A stretch of DNA of 64,000 nucleotides, taken from contig JBAIAC010000004.1 of the NCBI GenBank assembly GCA_037349315.1, positions 31,437,001 through 31,501,000 of the forward strand. The letters run 5' to 3'. The DNA comes from Chelydra serpentina. Its lineage: Eukaryota; Chordata; Testudines; Chelydridae. A program made the translations under genes and the position numbers. Shown here piece by piece: positions 1 through 12,365 of this stretch (positions within the stretch are counted from its first letter, which is position 1; each line of letters starts with the position of its first letter). The notes below the pieces were generated by a model. The model was not told the origin of the DNA, made no database searches, and worked only from the letters and a program-made list of their open reading frames with translations.

Positions 1-600
1 ATGTACCTCCTCACAACTGGGCAACTCCCCCTCTAGCATACCATCCATGCTGAACCCAAGCCCCTCAGATCTTCCCCCACTTCAGGCCCAGCCCCGTCTG
101 CCCCCAACTCCCTCCCCAAAACCCCCACTTTACCCCAGGTCCTCAAATCCCCCCATACCTGTACCCTCTGCCCTCCCATTGGCCATGTGGGTGGATGCAT
201 GTTTTGGGGGGAACTATTGGCTTGTTGTCCCTCTCCTGGGCCCCTCTTCACCATATCCTTTCCCCAGACTCCCCCACTGCACTCCCACACACCTCTGGCC
301 CTTTTCCAGTCCCCCCAGAACATCCAACTCCTTCCTCACTACATCCCCAGGACCCCCAATCTCCCCCACTTTACCTCTGTCCTCCTTACTCTCTTCCCCT
401 TGTGGGCCATGGGGGGAGCGGTGTGTTTTGGGGGCAGTGGCTTAACTTGGCCTCCCTCCCCCCATTGGCTGTGGGGGAGTGTTCTCCACTTGTTCACATC
501 TGGCTGCAGCATCTGGAATCTTAGCTGTGTGCCCCGCCCCCACTCTCATGCATGTTTGATGTGTATAAGTAAGTGTTACACTCATTAATATTTGAAGAAG
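1..600. repeat. C-rich, CT-rich low-complexity region
   Basis: The sequence is strongly pyrimidine-biased, with many CCCC and CTCC runs. Two loosely similar blocks (around 175-235 and 400-480) share wording such as GGCCATG, TTTTGGGGG and ATTGGCT, which suggests a diverged tandem duplication. Open frames here exist because the composition depletes stop codons; none shows a domain. No gene is supported. Confidence 0.5.
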
Positions 601-751
601 GGAGCCACAAATCTGCACTGGGGGCTCATTTTTCTGTTCCTCCACAACTGTGTTCACTGGGACTCATCACTGGTTTTGGACACCCAGACAGACTTCACCA
701 CAGTGGTCCAACCATTCTTGACCTCCATGCTTCATGTATGTATTTTTTTTT

Positions 752-801
752 CTCTCTATGGTTAAGTGCTCTCTATGGTTAATTCTCTATGGTTAAGTGC
801 T
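752..801 (+). repeat. Short tandem repeat, about 15-bp unit
   Basis: Three copies of a CTCTATGGTTAAGTG unit follow a T-rich run (754-768, 771-782 truncated, 785-799). It is a small local expansion of no evident function. Confidence 0.8.
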
Positions 802-1579
802 AAGACACAGAGATTAAAAAAGAAAATAGCTGCAATTTGTTCAGTATGGAGCAGCCCATCCCATGAGCAACACAAGCCTTTGAGAACACATCTCCATAGA
901 GTCTCACATTCTTCAGTGGCTCTCCATTTAATACCAACTCAAAGTCAAGGTATTGATTGTCCCTCTTCAGAGTCCTCCATGGCACTGGCCCAAGTTAGCC
1001 AAGACACCGCCTGACCCCACACAATCATGACCTCCTCTAACAAGAGCATTCACTTGGAACAATGAAACCGCCATTCAGGGCAGTCGGGCTGGCAACATGG
1101 GCTAGCCACTTGAGTATATACCCAGGGTCTCAGACAGCCTTGTTCAGCCTGTGCTGCCATGGCTTCACTGCTGTTGTTTTTTGAGCCAGCTAGCTCAAAG
1201 CTAGCTCAGGCGTGTCTTCAGATGCTGCAGTCACACCTCTATTTACAATGTAGACATACCCTGAGAGCAGGTAAATAACACAGTGTAAATGGTATAATTG
1301 CAGATGTTAGCAGCCCAACAGGGAGTGGTGTAGGGTCACTTTTCCAATCCGCCATTTTGGTTTGCCTGAGATGCAGTTTACCTTCCATATTGTTAACCCT
1401 TCTTGTTCGCCAGTTGGTGCCTTTTTCTGTCCAAGGCGGGAAATCTCAAGCAGGAACAGTGTGATGTGATCTATGTAATCTGCCCAGAGATAAGACTCTA
1501 TAGAAGGACTGTGTGCACAGCGCACAGCGCTCTGCACCCCAGTGGCAGCCCAGTGCCTATTGTGTCCTAGCCAAGACTA

Positions 1580-2110
1580 TGAGTCAAGAGAAGAAGAGAA
1601 GATCTGCTTACCTGTCACTCCTGATCCTGTGGTGTTGTCATTCCTGGTCCCTTGCATAGTTCTTGTGTATCTGGCGTTCCCTGTGGTCCTGTCGTGCTCC
1701 TGAACCTGTGTGTGGTCCTTGTTCTGTAAAAGCATCAGATATGGTGATGGATTGATCTCCTTGATTTATTTGTATACATACCTGTGTTAATTTGGGGTTC
1801 TGGGCTTCAAGCCAGTCTGTGGGGTTGACATCTGAGTGCTTTGTATTGTTATATCTTGTTTATTACGTTTGTTGGGGGTCCTGTTTAATAAATTCTTGTT
1901 CTGTTTATGCTTTATAATGGCCTCCTTAGTATTTTTAGGGGTGTCAATCACCACCCAGTGACAGATATGGGAGAGGGACGGATCTGTAGTGTGGGGGTTT
2001 GTGGTTAAATCCGTAGCTCCCTGCAGAAATACCCTGTAATGGGTTAACAGTCGCAGTGGTGGAAAGGTAACAGTGAAGCACAACAGATCACTGAGGGAAA
2101 GTGACAAGTA
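1580..2110 (+). mobile_element. Possible LTR-retrotransposon fragment
   Basis: An AATAAA signal lies at about 1886-1891 inside a T- and GT-rich tract, the layout expected of the R/U5 part of an LTR, and a different G-rich sequence follows. I could not delimit ends, a target duplication or a primer binding site, and no gag or pol coding is visible. The call rests on general appearance only. Confidence 0.25.
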
Positions 2111-4137
2111 GAAGGTAAAGATGTCGTTCAGTGAGGCATAGAGAAGAAGATGTTACTGAGTACATGGATGATGAAGAATTAGAGGGCATTCGGAATGTGT
2201 TAGTGTTAAAGTAGCTCAAAGCTCTGTAAGGTTAGAAATAATTTAATTGGGACTCCATTTCTTTGTGTGTGTGTGTGAGTCTGTGAAGGAATAGTTTCAT
2301 TGAGTAAATATAGCCCAAAGAAAACTGAAATCTTCAAGCACATAAACCAAAAGCAGTAAAAATCTTGCTGGCACAGCAAATTTTTATATACAATTACTAC
2401 AGAATATTACAAGTTTCATAGCTGAATCAGCAGAGATTTAGGATGAAAACCAAAGAAATGTGGGTCTGTGCAGAACTCACTCACTACCATGAATGGCTTT
2501 AAAAAAAATCTACAACAATATTGGTTAGTGAAGACAGCTAAAAAGCATGTTGTTGTGGATGTTTTAGTTATATGGTGTGCCTTGATTATATGATTCCAAC
2601 CTTTTTATTTTCTATGGTAAAACAAATAAGAACACGCTACTAAAAATAGAATAATTATTTGGTATGTTAATCTTTCTTTTGAATATTCTCTAAATCACTG
2701 GTTACTTGCGTACTGCTCCACTGTGAAATCACCATTTTCTTTGTTGCAAATGCTCCAGGAAGATAAGAGTTGTACGATATTGTGATAAGCACTGTAGAAA
2801 TGCCTATAAATAAATGTAAATGCAACAGGTGTCTTATTGCACTACTCATTTCTATACTTTCATCAGAAGATATTTATGTGGCAGTTAGACAATTTTTTTT
2901 TAATGTTAACTACTACAGATACATTTGTAAAGTATAGTATATGTCAAGAATAATATGTCCCTAAGTAATAAAGAATGATCAGAATTTCTCAGACATTCGT
3001 TACCTCTAGAACGAGAATGAAACAGTTTAGTTTTAGAGTAGCATTATGCATTATGCATGCAAGAGTCCTTTTTTTATGAAAGAATTGATACCTCATAGAA
3101 ACCTTGCAAAAACATTCAACTGTGTTTAAAAACAGGTCTACTTCCATATCATATTTTTCTATATTTCTCCTCCTAGGTTTTTTGAGGGACACAGTCTGCT
3201 CACTCTTTACTTAATCCCAGGCTTATGCTACTGACATCATATTGAGTTTCTGTTTAAATTATTAAGAACGGATGAGCTGCAAAGAATCAGAGACTCATGC
3301 AATAACATGAAAGAAGACTAAGAATCTTCACATAAAAACAAAGCTTTTTAGAAAGAGTTTTACTTGGAACAACTCTTTCACCTGTTTTTTAAATGCAATC
3401 CCTCTGAATAATAGACTGGAGTTTGCTCTTGCTTATATAAGATTGACACTAGAGTAACACTGATTCAATGGACTCTGGTGTAAAAAAGAGCAGAACCCAA
3501 CCCCATATCTTTTAATTAAATTTGAGTTGCCTAGTAAAGACGTTCTCCTTCTAATGAAGACTGAAAACCATTGCAAATTGTCATCTTTGATTAGCAATCC
3601 TTTCAGTCTTTTCACTTTGAAAATCCTCTAGTTCTATTTTGATGGTTACCATGAAAAATCAATTTGCTTATACCAAAGCTTTAAGATTCTGGCTTTGTTT
3701 TGGAATGCTCAATCTTCGTCATCCCAATGCCTTATTTCAGAGGACACACTGTCTCATCCTTAGGCTGAGGCACAGTGGAGTGAAGAATCAACCACTATCC
3801 CTGAGCACTGTACGTGTTTTGTGGCTAAATAGTAAACTTAAGTTTCCAGGACATTAAACACATACATGCATTTTTTAAAAGGAAACAATTTAAACAAGGA
3901 TTATTCTTTATTTTAATTTGTCTTAAGTTTCACATTTGGGGGATGTGCTATCATTTTACTCATGTGATGTACCGCACTCATGTTGGCTTTGCTGTAATTG
4001 GATCATTTTGATAAATGATTTTCTGTTTGAAAAATCCTAATAGTTTGGACTTCACTCAGATTAAAGAAACAGGAGATTAATTTGCATCCAACAAATGGGA
4101 AAGGCTTATATAAAAAGGAAGGATATATTTGTCACCG
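2111..4137. other. Intergenic AT-rich stretch, no gene seen
   Basis: I see no coding exon, RNA gene or recognisable repeat. Open frames are short (75 codons or less) and lack domain signatures. Confidence 0.6.
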
Positions 4138-5590
4138 TGCCTCAGTGGGTCACAGCTGAGAATACCAGATTCAGGACAAACTGCTGAGAAATAGGGCAGA
4201 CTCACCCCAGACTGGTTGTTATTTTATCATTAGATTATACCAAGACAATAACAAAAGCAAACTTCTGTCTCACCACACTGGTTAACAAGAAGTCAAAAAT
4301 GCAGTCTCCTTAGGCATTCCAGCCCTTATTTCACCAGGCAGTAGATTTTATGATAAATGGTTATTGAAAACCAATTTCATCAAACAAAGAGTTCTTCTGA
4401 TCTCACAAGATCAGGCACATAGCTAGGTCAATATATAACTCAGATCTCCTCCCAATAATCACGCTGCTGCCAATCTTTTAGTAACTAAAATCTAAAGATT
4501 TATTAATAAAGAAAAGAAGTAGAGAGTTAAAATGGTTAATAGATCATCTATGTACAATAATGGCAATGTTCTTGTATTAGGTTTGTAGCAGTGATGTTAT
4601 AGACTGCTGGCTTGTAAAGTCTCTGGTAACTTGCAAAATATTGGAAGGGCCTCAGTCCACAGTCCAGGGTTTCTCAAACTTAATTGTACTGTGACCCACT
4701 TCTGACAACAAAAATTATTACACAACCCCAGCAGGGGGGACCGAAGCCTGAGCCCAGCTGCCCTGGGTGGCTGGGCCAAAGCCCGAGCCCCACCATCCTG
4801 TGGAGGAAGGGGGGGGGGCAAAGCTAAAGCCCAAGGGCTTCAGCCCCAGGCAGGGGGCCTGTAACCTGAGCCCCGCCACCCAAGGCTGAAGCCCTTGGGC
4901 TTTGACCCCGAGCACCAGCAAATCTGAGCCAGCACTGGCGACCACATTAAAATGGGGTCATAACCCACTTTGGGGTCCTGACCCACAGTTTGAGAACTGC
5001 TGCCATAATCAATATGCTCCTTTTAGTTGTAAATCCACATCCAAAGAATCAGAGCAGGAAAGAGACAACATGGAGATGTTTCAGGGGTCTTTTATATCCT
5101 CTGCTATGTGCTTGGAATTTTATTGTCCCAAAGAAAGCTCACAGCACATTTTGTGGAAAATTACTGGCACAAGATAGAGTCTGGGTCACATGAGCATGTC
5201 ACATGCCCTATATGGATTGCTGATTCACATGGGAAACCATTGGCCATATCCCTATTAAGGCATCCACAGGAAGTCTTGTCTGGGAAGAATTAATTTCTTC
5301 TATGGCCCACAAGTGTCCTTAATGGGCAATCAAACTTGAAAAGTCCATTCACAATGTGCTGGCTAGACTGGATGTAAAGTACCTCGTTGCTCCTACCCCA
5401 GTGATACAGTTATATAACCAATATTCGTAACTTCAGATACAAAAATGATACATGCATATAAACAGGATAATCTTATTTAGTAAATCATAACCTCTCCATT
5501 AACACCTTACATTATATATTTCGTACAAGATTTGTTGCAATCGTCTAACAGTGACAATATTAATTATGTAAGTAGGATCTGAATGAACTG
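4138..5590. mobile_element. Probable old interspersed repeat, type unassigned, split by a hAT element
   Basis: The stretch has the look of a dispersed turtle repeat (possibly LTR-related) and is interrupted by the hAT element at 4665-5002. I cannot name its family or prove its ends from this one copy. There is no coding capacity beyond short frames. Confidence 0.3.
4665..5002. mobile_element. Non-autonomous hAT element
   Basis: The 338-bp unit has imperfect terminal inverted repeats: the left end reads CAGGGTTTCTCAAACT and the right end, reverse-complemented, CAGCAGTTCTCAAACT. The flanking 8-mers are CCACAGTC (4657-4664) and CCATAATC (5003-5010), a 6/8 match consistent with an old 8-bp hAT target duplication. 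The interior is GC-rich with repeated AGCCC and AAGCC words and does not encode a transposase, so it would have needed one in trans. Confidence 0.8.
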
Positions 5591-5689
5591 TCCCCTGACA
5601 GCTAGCTGGGATGGGGAGAGACTTCAGGGGCAAACTATATTTACATGAACACACCTAGTCTGCTTAGATATCCAGCAGATAGAGTGGTG

Positions 5690-6655
5690 TGGCTCCAAGT
5701 CATCAACTTTGGCTGGTGTTGGGTTACAAATCCCAGCAGAGGTAGTGAAATGCTGTTATCAACGTTGTATTTATTGTACGAATAGAGTGGAGCAGAACTG
5801 TGCTTAATCTGTCCCAAATGAAGGGGTCACCCTCAGCTGAAAGGACCTCATTAAGCCAGTGGCTCAAATGCCAGACCCCTGTGAAAGTAAGAGGGGTTTG
5901 GACAGATATCCTAGTTAGGAGGTGTGCACGCTTCCTAAGGGTTCCCAGTTTGGTTTAACTTGTTTCTCCTCACTGTTCAAAGATAGAGCTAAATAGGCTC
6001 CATTAGGAGCCTTTGTTATTTTAAGTGCTTAAATGAGAGCTGAAGTCACTTGTGGTAGGACAGTGTTTCTGCGTAGCCTGCTAAAAGCTGAAAATCACTA
6101 GGAGCAGACAATCACATAGAGACTGACCTGCAGAGGTCACAGCAGAGAGGCAGGTGGCAGCAGAAGGTAACTGACTGTCGGCCGGGGGGAGCAGTAAACA
6201 AGCAGCCAGCGGGAGCAGAACGAATGGCTGGCAGGGTGGCCAGCGGAGATGAACCACCGCTGGTGGGGCAGCCAGCCAGAGCAAGTACTCAGAGGCAGAG
6301 CAAGCAAAGTGCCTTCTTCCCTGAGTGGGAGGTAAGCTCACACTGATGCACCTCTGAACCCTGGGTCCTCACTGACCAAGGATAACCACTGTGAGTGGGT
6401 TATGATGAGGGAGAAGAGAGGGGCACAGAAAAGGAACTTTTGGTTGTAGAACTCAAGAACATGAGGCGGAAGACACGGCCCCACACACTCTGGGGTGGGT
6501 GTCCTGCTCACAGTTTTATGATTATGAATCCCACTTGTGGCATTTTCCCTAATTAATGTTGGGTGACTTCCCTCCTTTTATTAAAAGTTTCTTTTCTACA
6601 CTCAAACTCTGCTTGTGAGTGGGGAAGTATTGCCTCTCAGAGGTGCCCAGGGCTG
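5690..6655 (+). mobile_element. Possible LTR or LTR fragment
   Basis: The sequence runs from a mixed-composition block through a GC-rich GCAG/CAGC-rich tract to a T-rich end with ATTAAA near 6580. This polyadenylation-like 3' portion is followed by CTGCTTGTGAGTGGGG and a CCTCTCAGAGG palindrome. The layout resembles an LTR end, but no target duplication or internal genes were found. Confidence 0.3.
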
Positions 6656-6757
6656 TGTGTACTTAGAGGCCCCCTCTCCATTGTGCTATGTGTTGTACAC
6701 ACACAACAAAAAGATGCTCCTTGACCCAAAGAGTTTACAACCTAAGGGTGAAGGTGA

Positions 6758-6935
6758 AATAGAAATAATCCTTAGCTCTTATACAGCATCACCACCATTT
6801 TACAGATGGGGAAACTGAAGCACAGAGAGGTCATACAGCAGGCTCAAGGTCATACAGCAGGCCACTGGCCAAGCTGAAAGTACTACTCACATCTCCTGAG
6901 TCTTTGTCTAATGGTCTATCCATTATGCTACAATG
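6758..6935 (-). mobile_element. MIR-type SINE
   Basis: The reverse complement carries the MIR core: ACAGATGGGGAAACTGAAGC lies on the + strand at about 6801-6820, followed by the usual block near the loss-of-identity words CACAGAGAGGTCA. A short direct duplication (GGTCATACAGCAGGC) at 6829-6863 lies within it. MIR is an ancient amniote tRNA-derived SINE. Confidence 0.85.
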
Positions 6936-7076
6936 CCTCCATATCAGGGAGGTAAGAATGAGGAGATTGGAGGCTAATGGTTTTACTAGCTGTGAACATG
7001 GATTTTGAAGTCATTGAGGTTATGGATCAGGGTGCAAAACTGTCAGGGGAGGAAGACAGAAAACCAAGTGCCAAAA

Positions 7077-7099
7077 TAAGAAAGAAAGAAAGAAAGAAA
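7077..7099 (+). repeat. (GAAA)n microsatellite
   Basis: About five tandem AAAG/GAAA units are present. It is a simple repeat without other features. Confidence 0.95.
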
Positions 7100-7153
7100 C
7101 ATTTGTGGTCCCCCATCTAAAAGACCTAAGATCCAGCATGTAAACTACAGCAC

Positions 7154-7276
7154 TAGGGTTACCAGATGTCCCGATTTTATAGGGACAGTCCCAATTTTGG
7201 GTCTTTTTCTTATATAGGCTCCTATTTCCCCCCCACCCGCTGTCCGATTTTTCACACTTGCTGTCTGGTCACCCTA
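7154..7276. mobile_element. Short hAT-type MITE with exact 8-bp target duplication
   Basis: The 123-bp element has inverted ends (TAGGGTTACCAGA on the left, TCTGGTCACCCTA on the right) and is flanked by the identical 8-mer TACAGCAC at 7146-7153 and 7277-7284. It has no coding capacity. The exact 8-bp duplication with short terminal repeats places it in the hAT superfamily by structure. Confidence 0.88.
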
Positions 7277-7284
7277 TACAGCAC

Positions 7285-9860
7285 ACTCCTATGACATGAC
7301 AAGTGGGGCCCAGGCGTGCTGGTTAGTCTTACAGGGAAGGAGGAGGCTAATAGATAACATGTCCAGAACTGGTATTTATGGAAGAAATCAAGGGAGGCAA
7401 TGGATAGAAGTTTCCTGTTAAAAAGGACAATGAGTGTGTGATACGCGCCAGCCACGGGTGCAAGGGAAGGAGATATGTCAAGTTTGATGCCCAGAATACT
7501 CTTAGTATTCAGCACTGAGCAGTGACCATAACACAGTAGGTAGGAATCCATGATCTTGGTGTTTGTTCCTTAAAAATGCAAATTAGACAACACTGGGGCT
7601 GGTGGCAGTGTCACTGGTACTGGAGAATGTTGCTGTTTACAAACCTTTAATTCAGAAATATTGTTTCTTTGTCCTAACCTTTTTGGCTACATCTGTCATG
7701 TCTGGGTTCTATCACATCTCTCTGCCTCAGCAATATGGAACCATGAGGCTATTTTATATCCTACCCTCTCTTTTGAGAAACATCTAAATTATGTGGTTAG
7801 AAAATCCTTCTACCACTTAGATAACATTGTTACGTCAGGGGCATTTTTGTTTCACTTAGACCTCAAGCTGTTTTTTCCATGCTTCTGTTATCTCAGTGCT
7901 GTATGATTATGGTTCTTTTTTGCTTGTTTGTACAATAATGTTTTGAATAAAATAGAACTGGTTATCTGAATGTCCAAACAGGGTATGCACAGCAGTGTAA
8001 ACATAACTGATCACTATGCACAATGGAGTGAGTTGCAGGAGAAAGCCTGCGTGGTGGATAAGAGCTGTGCAGCTTTTACCTTACAAAACATGTATTGAAG
8101 GAGGCAAAGACCTTTGCTTTAAAAATGAAGAAACACGTCGCTCACTGTAGTGTGCCTGCATGAAGTGTGACTTTTTCTAAGGTTCACAATTCTGTCAAAA
8201 TGAAAACCAATTTTCACCATAGCAGTCAACAACACTCAACTCTCTGCCTCCAGTAGCTTAAACACTAAAGTGATTGAAAGAAAATATTGCAAGAATACTT
8301 TTATAATAGGGAAATATGTATTTTCCACTCTCTTCATACTCATAAGTGATTATAGTTTCACTTCCAACTTTTAAAATAAAAATAATCTTTGTGCAAAGAC
8401 AACATGCACAATGGTTTAGAACTGGCATACTTATGCATCCTTAACCATCACTGTGTAAGTGTCAACAACGGATCTAACTCAAAAGCTCACAAAAGTCAAT
8501 GGAAGTCTTTCCATTGACTTCAGTGGGATTTAAAATCAGGCCTAATCTGCCTAATCATGTAAAAGGCACAGATTATGGATGCTGAAGGCCCAAAGAGCTC
8601 ACAACTTGGAAGGTTTTGCTAGCATTTGAGCTGCAATATTATTTATTATAGTTATAACTATAAATATGTTATGCACATATATTTCTCCTTGTCTTTGTTT
8701 TACAAGATGGTCAAATTCTTTTAACTTAGCGAGGTGAAGGAGGAAAGAGTCAGTGAAATGGTCACATTACACAAGACACAACTTGGTCTTTCTTTCTCAG
8801 TCTTGCATTGGCAGAGAGTTGGGAAAATACATAATAAAATACGCTTTTTTAAAATCTCCAACTTCTATGATTATTTGTAGAACTCCATGTGTTAGGTGGC
8901 CTCCATTCTCTAGATATAGTACCTCTAGGTCATTTATATAGCTATCTTCCCCCTCTAGATATGTACTAGGCTTCCTAATACCCCATATTACAAGCTGAGA
9001 TATAAATAAAAGATACCAAGCATAGCTCAGATGACTTTACATCATAGCATTCTGTGCTATTCTTCATAAACTCACAGCTCCTATGCTATTCTTCCTGTGG
9101 GTTAATGAACTTTAGGAGGGGGTACCAAATTAACTCTAATTGTCTTACTTAATATCCTTAGATGGTTGAACTGCTCTTTTTAAAACTGGGTTTATAATAT
9201 GGGTGGCATGTTTTGAATTACAGTGTATGGAGGCATTTATATCCATCCATTCTGTGAAAATGCTAGCATTCAAAGGGTTAAAATGGTATGAAAAATCAGA
9301 AGAATACAAACCAACCAGGATTAGAGCTTAGACACTGAAATCAAGTTACCCACTAGGTTATTGTCCATGGAAATGTATAGCTATTACACTATCTACAGGA
9401 AGGCTACCCTGTTGTCCCTTTAATGCATTCAAAACAATGTGAATTAAAGAAACAAACAAAAAAAGACCTAGAGTAGAACGGGGACAGAGTTCAAAGAAAG
9501 TGCATTTCCCACATCAAAATCTATTGCACATTCATGGATACAGCCATGGAAATCAGATCTCATTTACTGCATGATTTGCTTTTTTTACTAACAAAATGAG
9601 ACTAATTTTTCCACCTTTTTGTCTGTACATGTCTCCACTACTAAGATGCTTCAGTGCAGTTTACATATTTTAGAACAGGAAGGGCATAAAATACCTAGAT
9701 TCCAAGAATTATACTAGCCCCATCCTACAACTCTCAATCCTGCAGTAAATAGAAAAAAGGAGACAGGCTAATGACAGGATTATCCAGATACAGGGAAAAC
9801 ATGTTTGGGCTGGAGGGAGCCTGGGAAGCTAGGTGTTGGCCTATAGAAGCAACTGCTCTT
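7285..9860. other. Intergenic, no gene seen; contains a short palindrome
   Basis: No exon or RNA gene is recognisable. At 8495-8518 GTCAATGG and CCATTGAC form a hairpin, followed by CTTCAGTGGG. This wording recurs in other short foldbacks in the window (for example 62048-62146) and probably marks an old MITE relic. Confidence 0.5.
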
Positions 9861-9861
9861 G

Positions 9862-9962
9862 ATTTTGGCCACTTAACTTCTCTGTGCCTCAGTTTCCCCA
9901 TCTGTTTATTTCAGATTCTAAAAATGACCATGTGCTTATCCAATAGTCCTCGGCACCTCTAA
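9862..9962 (+). mobile_element. MIR-type SINE fragment
   Basis: The MIR core is clear: TTAACTTCTCTGTGCCTCAG followed by TTTCCCCATCTGT at about 9875-9906. Only the core is preserved. Confidence 0.8.
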
Positions 9963-10084
9963 GTCACTTTAAATGTTACATACAGAAATTTAAATACAGA
10001 AAGTTGATCCAGCCTTCCCAATCCCATAACAAAATCCAACCATACATTCAGACAATCTCCAAATAAGAGTGGTTAAACTGAAAA

Positions 10085-10265
10085 GACCTGGGTTCAATTC
10101 TCACTCAACCACAGATTTCCTGTGCAACCTTGGGAGAATCATATAATCCACCTTGTTTCCCTATCTGTATAGTGGAGATATTATTTCCTTACCCTAATGG
10201 AGTGCTGCAAACATAAATTTCCTAATGTTTGTGAGATCAAATACTATGATGCTGATGGCCATGTA
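10085..10265 (+). mobile_element. MIR-type SINE
   Basis: The order of blocks matches MIR: a tRNA-like B-box region (CTGGGTTCAATTCTCACTC), then TGTGCAACCTTGGGAGAATC, a diverged CTTGTTTCCCTATCTGTA core, and a tail with AAATACTATGATG. Divergence is high, as expected for this old family. Confidence 0.75.
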
Positions 10266-10734
10266 AATACATAGATAAACAAACAATTAATTCTGCCTCA
10301 CATGTTTACCCAGGTCTGTAAACTGTTTTGATATCCATGGATGAGAAGTGCTCTTTATGCTCTGACTACATTATATATTTTGTCAAACTTGAATTGCTGA
10401 GCTTTCTTTTCTGCAGTTAAATTAGAATTAGGTGGTTTTTCACCAAGTCTGGCCTTAATATTGCATGAGTTGGTCATCTGACATTTGTAACAGCATTGTT
10501 TTCCTTGGCTCGGTCTAGCAGTGTCTTTAAGCACTGAATTCAACCTGCCTTTTATCTGGAATCATGTTTGAATTAGGTTTGCCTTCTGAGTGACAATCAG
10601 TGTGATTATCAGACCTGCCCTTTGAATGGGAGTGTCAACTGTGTTTTGTTCGTGCAACGAAAATATTAATAATATGACAATGGGCCTATCCCATTCTCTA
10701 CATATAAATCCATAATTCTCTATATACAACCATG

Positions 10735-10880
10735 GTACGCCCAGGGCCGCATTAACTCAGAGGCTAATAAGGCTATAGCCCTAGGCCCTCCTATTTTTAG
10801 GCCCTACTTTAAGCCCTAATTTTTAGGCCCTCGCCCTCCTATTTTTAGACCCTACTATAGGCCCTCCATTCAATATTGAA
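10735..10880 (+). repeat. Tandem GGCCCT / TATTTTTAG repeat array
   Basis: Several imperfect copies of a GGCCCT(CC)TATTTTTA unit run through this stretch. It follows GGGCCGCATTAA and is flanked on both sides by CR1-like sequence ending ATGGTACGCCCA (about 10731-10743 and 10922-10934), so it may be inside an insertion that split a CR1 copy. Confidence 0.6.
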
Positions 10881-10889
10881 GTAATAGTC

Positions 10890-11590
10890 TGTTGGTGTTA
10901 CATATTGCCTCTATATAAATCCATGGTACGCCCATATCTTGAATACTGCATGCAGATGTGGTCACCACATCGCAAAAAAGATATATTGGAATCAGAAAAG
11001 TTTCAGAAAAGGGCAACAAAAATTATTAGGGGTATGGAATGGCTTCTGTATGAGGAAAGATTAATAAGACCGAGACTTTTCAGCTTGGAAAAGAAACAAC
11101 TAAGAGGGGAGGAAGGAAATATGATTGAGGTCTATAAAATCATGACTGGTGTGGAGAAAGTAAATAAGGAAGTGTTATTTATTGCTTCTCATAACACAAG
11201 AACTAGGGGTCACCATATGAAATTAATAGGCAAGAGGTTTAAAACAAACAAAAGGAAATATTTTTTCACACAACGCAGTCAGTCTGTGGAACTCTTTGCC
11301 AGAGGATGTTGTGAAGGCCAAGTCTACAACTGGGTTAAAAAAAGAACTAGATAAATTCATGGAGGATAGATCCATCAATGGCTATTAGCCAGGATGGGCA
11401 GGGATGGTGTCCCTAGCCTCTGGTTGCCAGAAGCTGGGAATGGGCGACAGGGGATATATCACTTGATGATTACCTGTTCTGTTCATTCCCTCTGGGGCAC
11501 CTGGCATTGGCCACTTTTGTTAGACAGGATACTGGGCTAGATGGACCTTTGGTCTGACCCAGTATGGCCATTCTTATGTTCTTATGTTCT
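10890..11590 (+). mobile_element. CR1 LINE 3' part (TTCTTATG-tail subfamily)
   Basis: This is a 5'-truncated CR1. The frame at 10905-11354 encodes the end of the ORF2 protein, with recognisable stretches [30 protein letters not shown] and [15 protein letters not shown] wording. The 3' UTR carries ATGGACCTTTGGTCTGACC, and the element ends in tandem TTCTTATG units near 11571-11590. ORF2 normally supplies endonuclease and reverse transcriptase; here only the C-terminal part remains and it cannot be active. The strand is + by coding and tail orientation. Confidence 0.92.
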
Positions 11591-12365
11591 ACAAGGGCCC
11601 ACCTTTCAAGAAGAGTTGCTGCTATCAGAGTCAGTTTGTTTCCCATTCTTGCTTCTTCTGGGGCTGACCATCGAGATCCTAGCTTTTTCTGCAAGACTAT
11701 CATAGAATCTATTGTCTCATCTGGAGAAGATTGTCTTGTCTTTTGTCTATGTGATTATCTTGTCTAATATATGTCTATGAAATGGTAAAGTGTAAGTTAA
11801 CTGGTTGAGTTCACTAGATGCTGAAGGCATAAATCTACCAGTAACTGAAGACTTGAGCTGAAGGATTCAGGGGCTCTGATATTAAAGCTGTTGTGGCACA
11901 GGACAGATAAATAGAGCTGAGGTAATGTGTGTACTAGATGTGCAAAAATTATGTCTCTTGTTGGTTTTTGTAATGAATATTTTATGTGTAACATAGTGTG
12001 AGTAACAGTTTTGAAGTTGTTAGCAGAATTTGAACTCTGTTAAAGAGATTGTGAAACTGCAGTGTACTGTTCATAGATAAGAGAAAACGGAACCACCCCA
12101 GTGGCCTTGTGATAATACTACAGTAATGCATCTTGTTCTCCACCCTGACCTCTTACTTCCTGGGTGTGCCCCACGCTCCACTGCCTTTCACCTTGTGGAC
12201 TCAATTACACCTGTGCAAAGTGAAATGCTGTGAAATGCTGCTATTCTGACTTGCACTCATGTTGCAGATGTGTAAATGAGTACACAATGTACAAGGCAAT
12301 AGAGAATCAGACCCATTTTGTTCAGCCGGTAGAGTTTGTGTGGAATGCCTCATACCATTCTGGAC
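11591..12365. other. Intergenic, no gene seen
   Basis: Mixed-composition DNA without recognisable coding, RNA or repeat signals. Confidence 0.5.
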
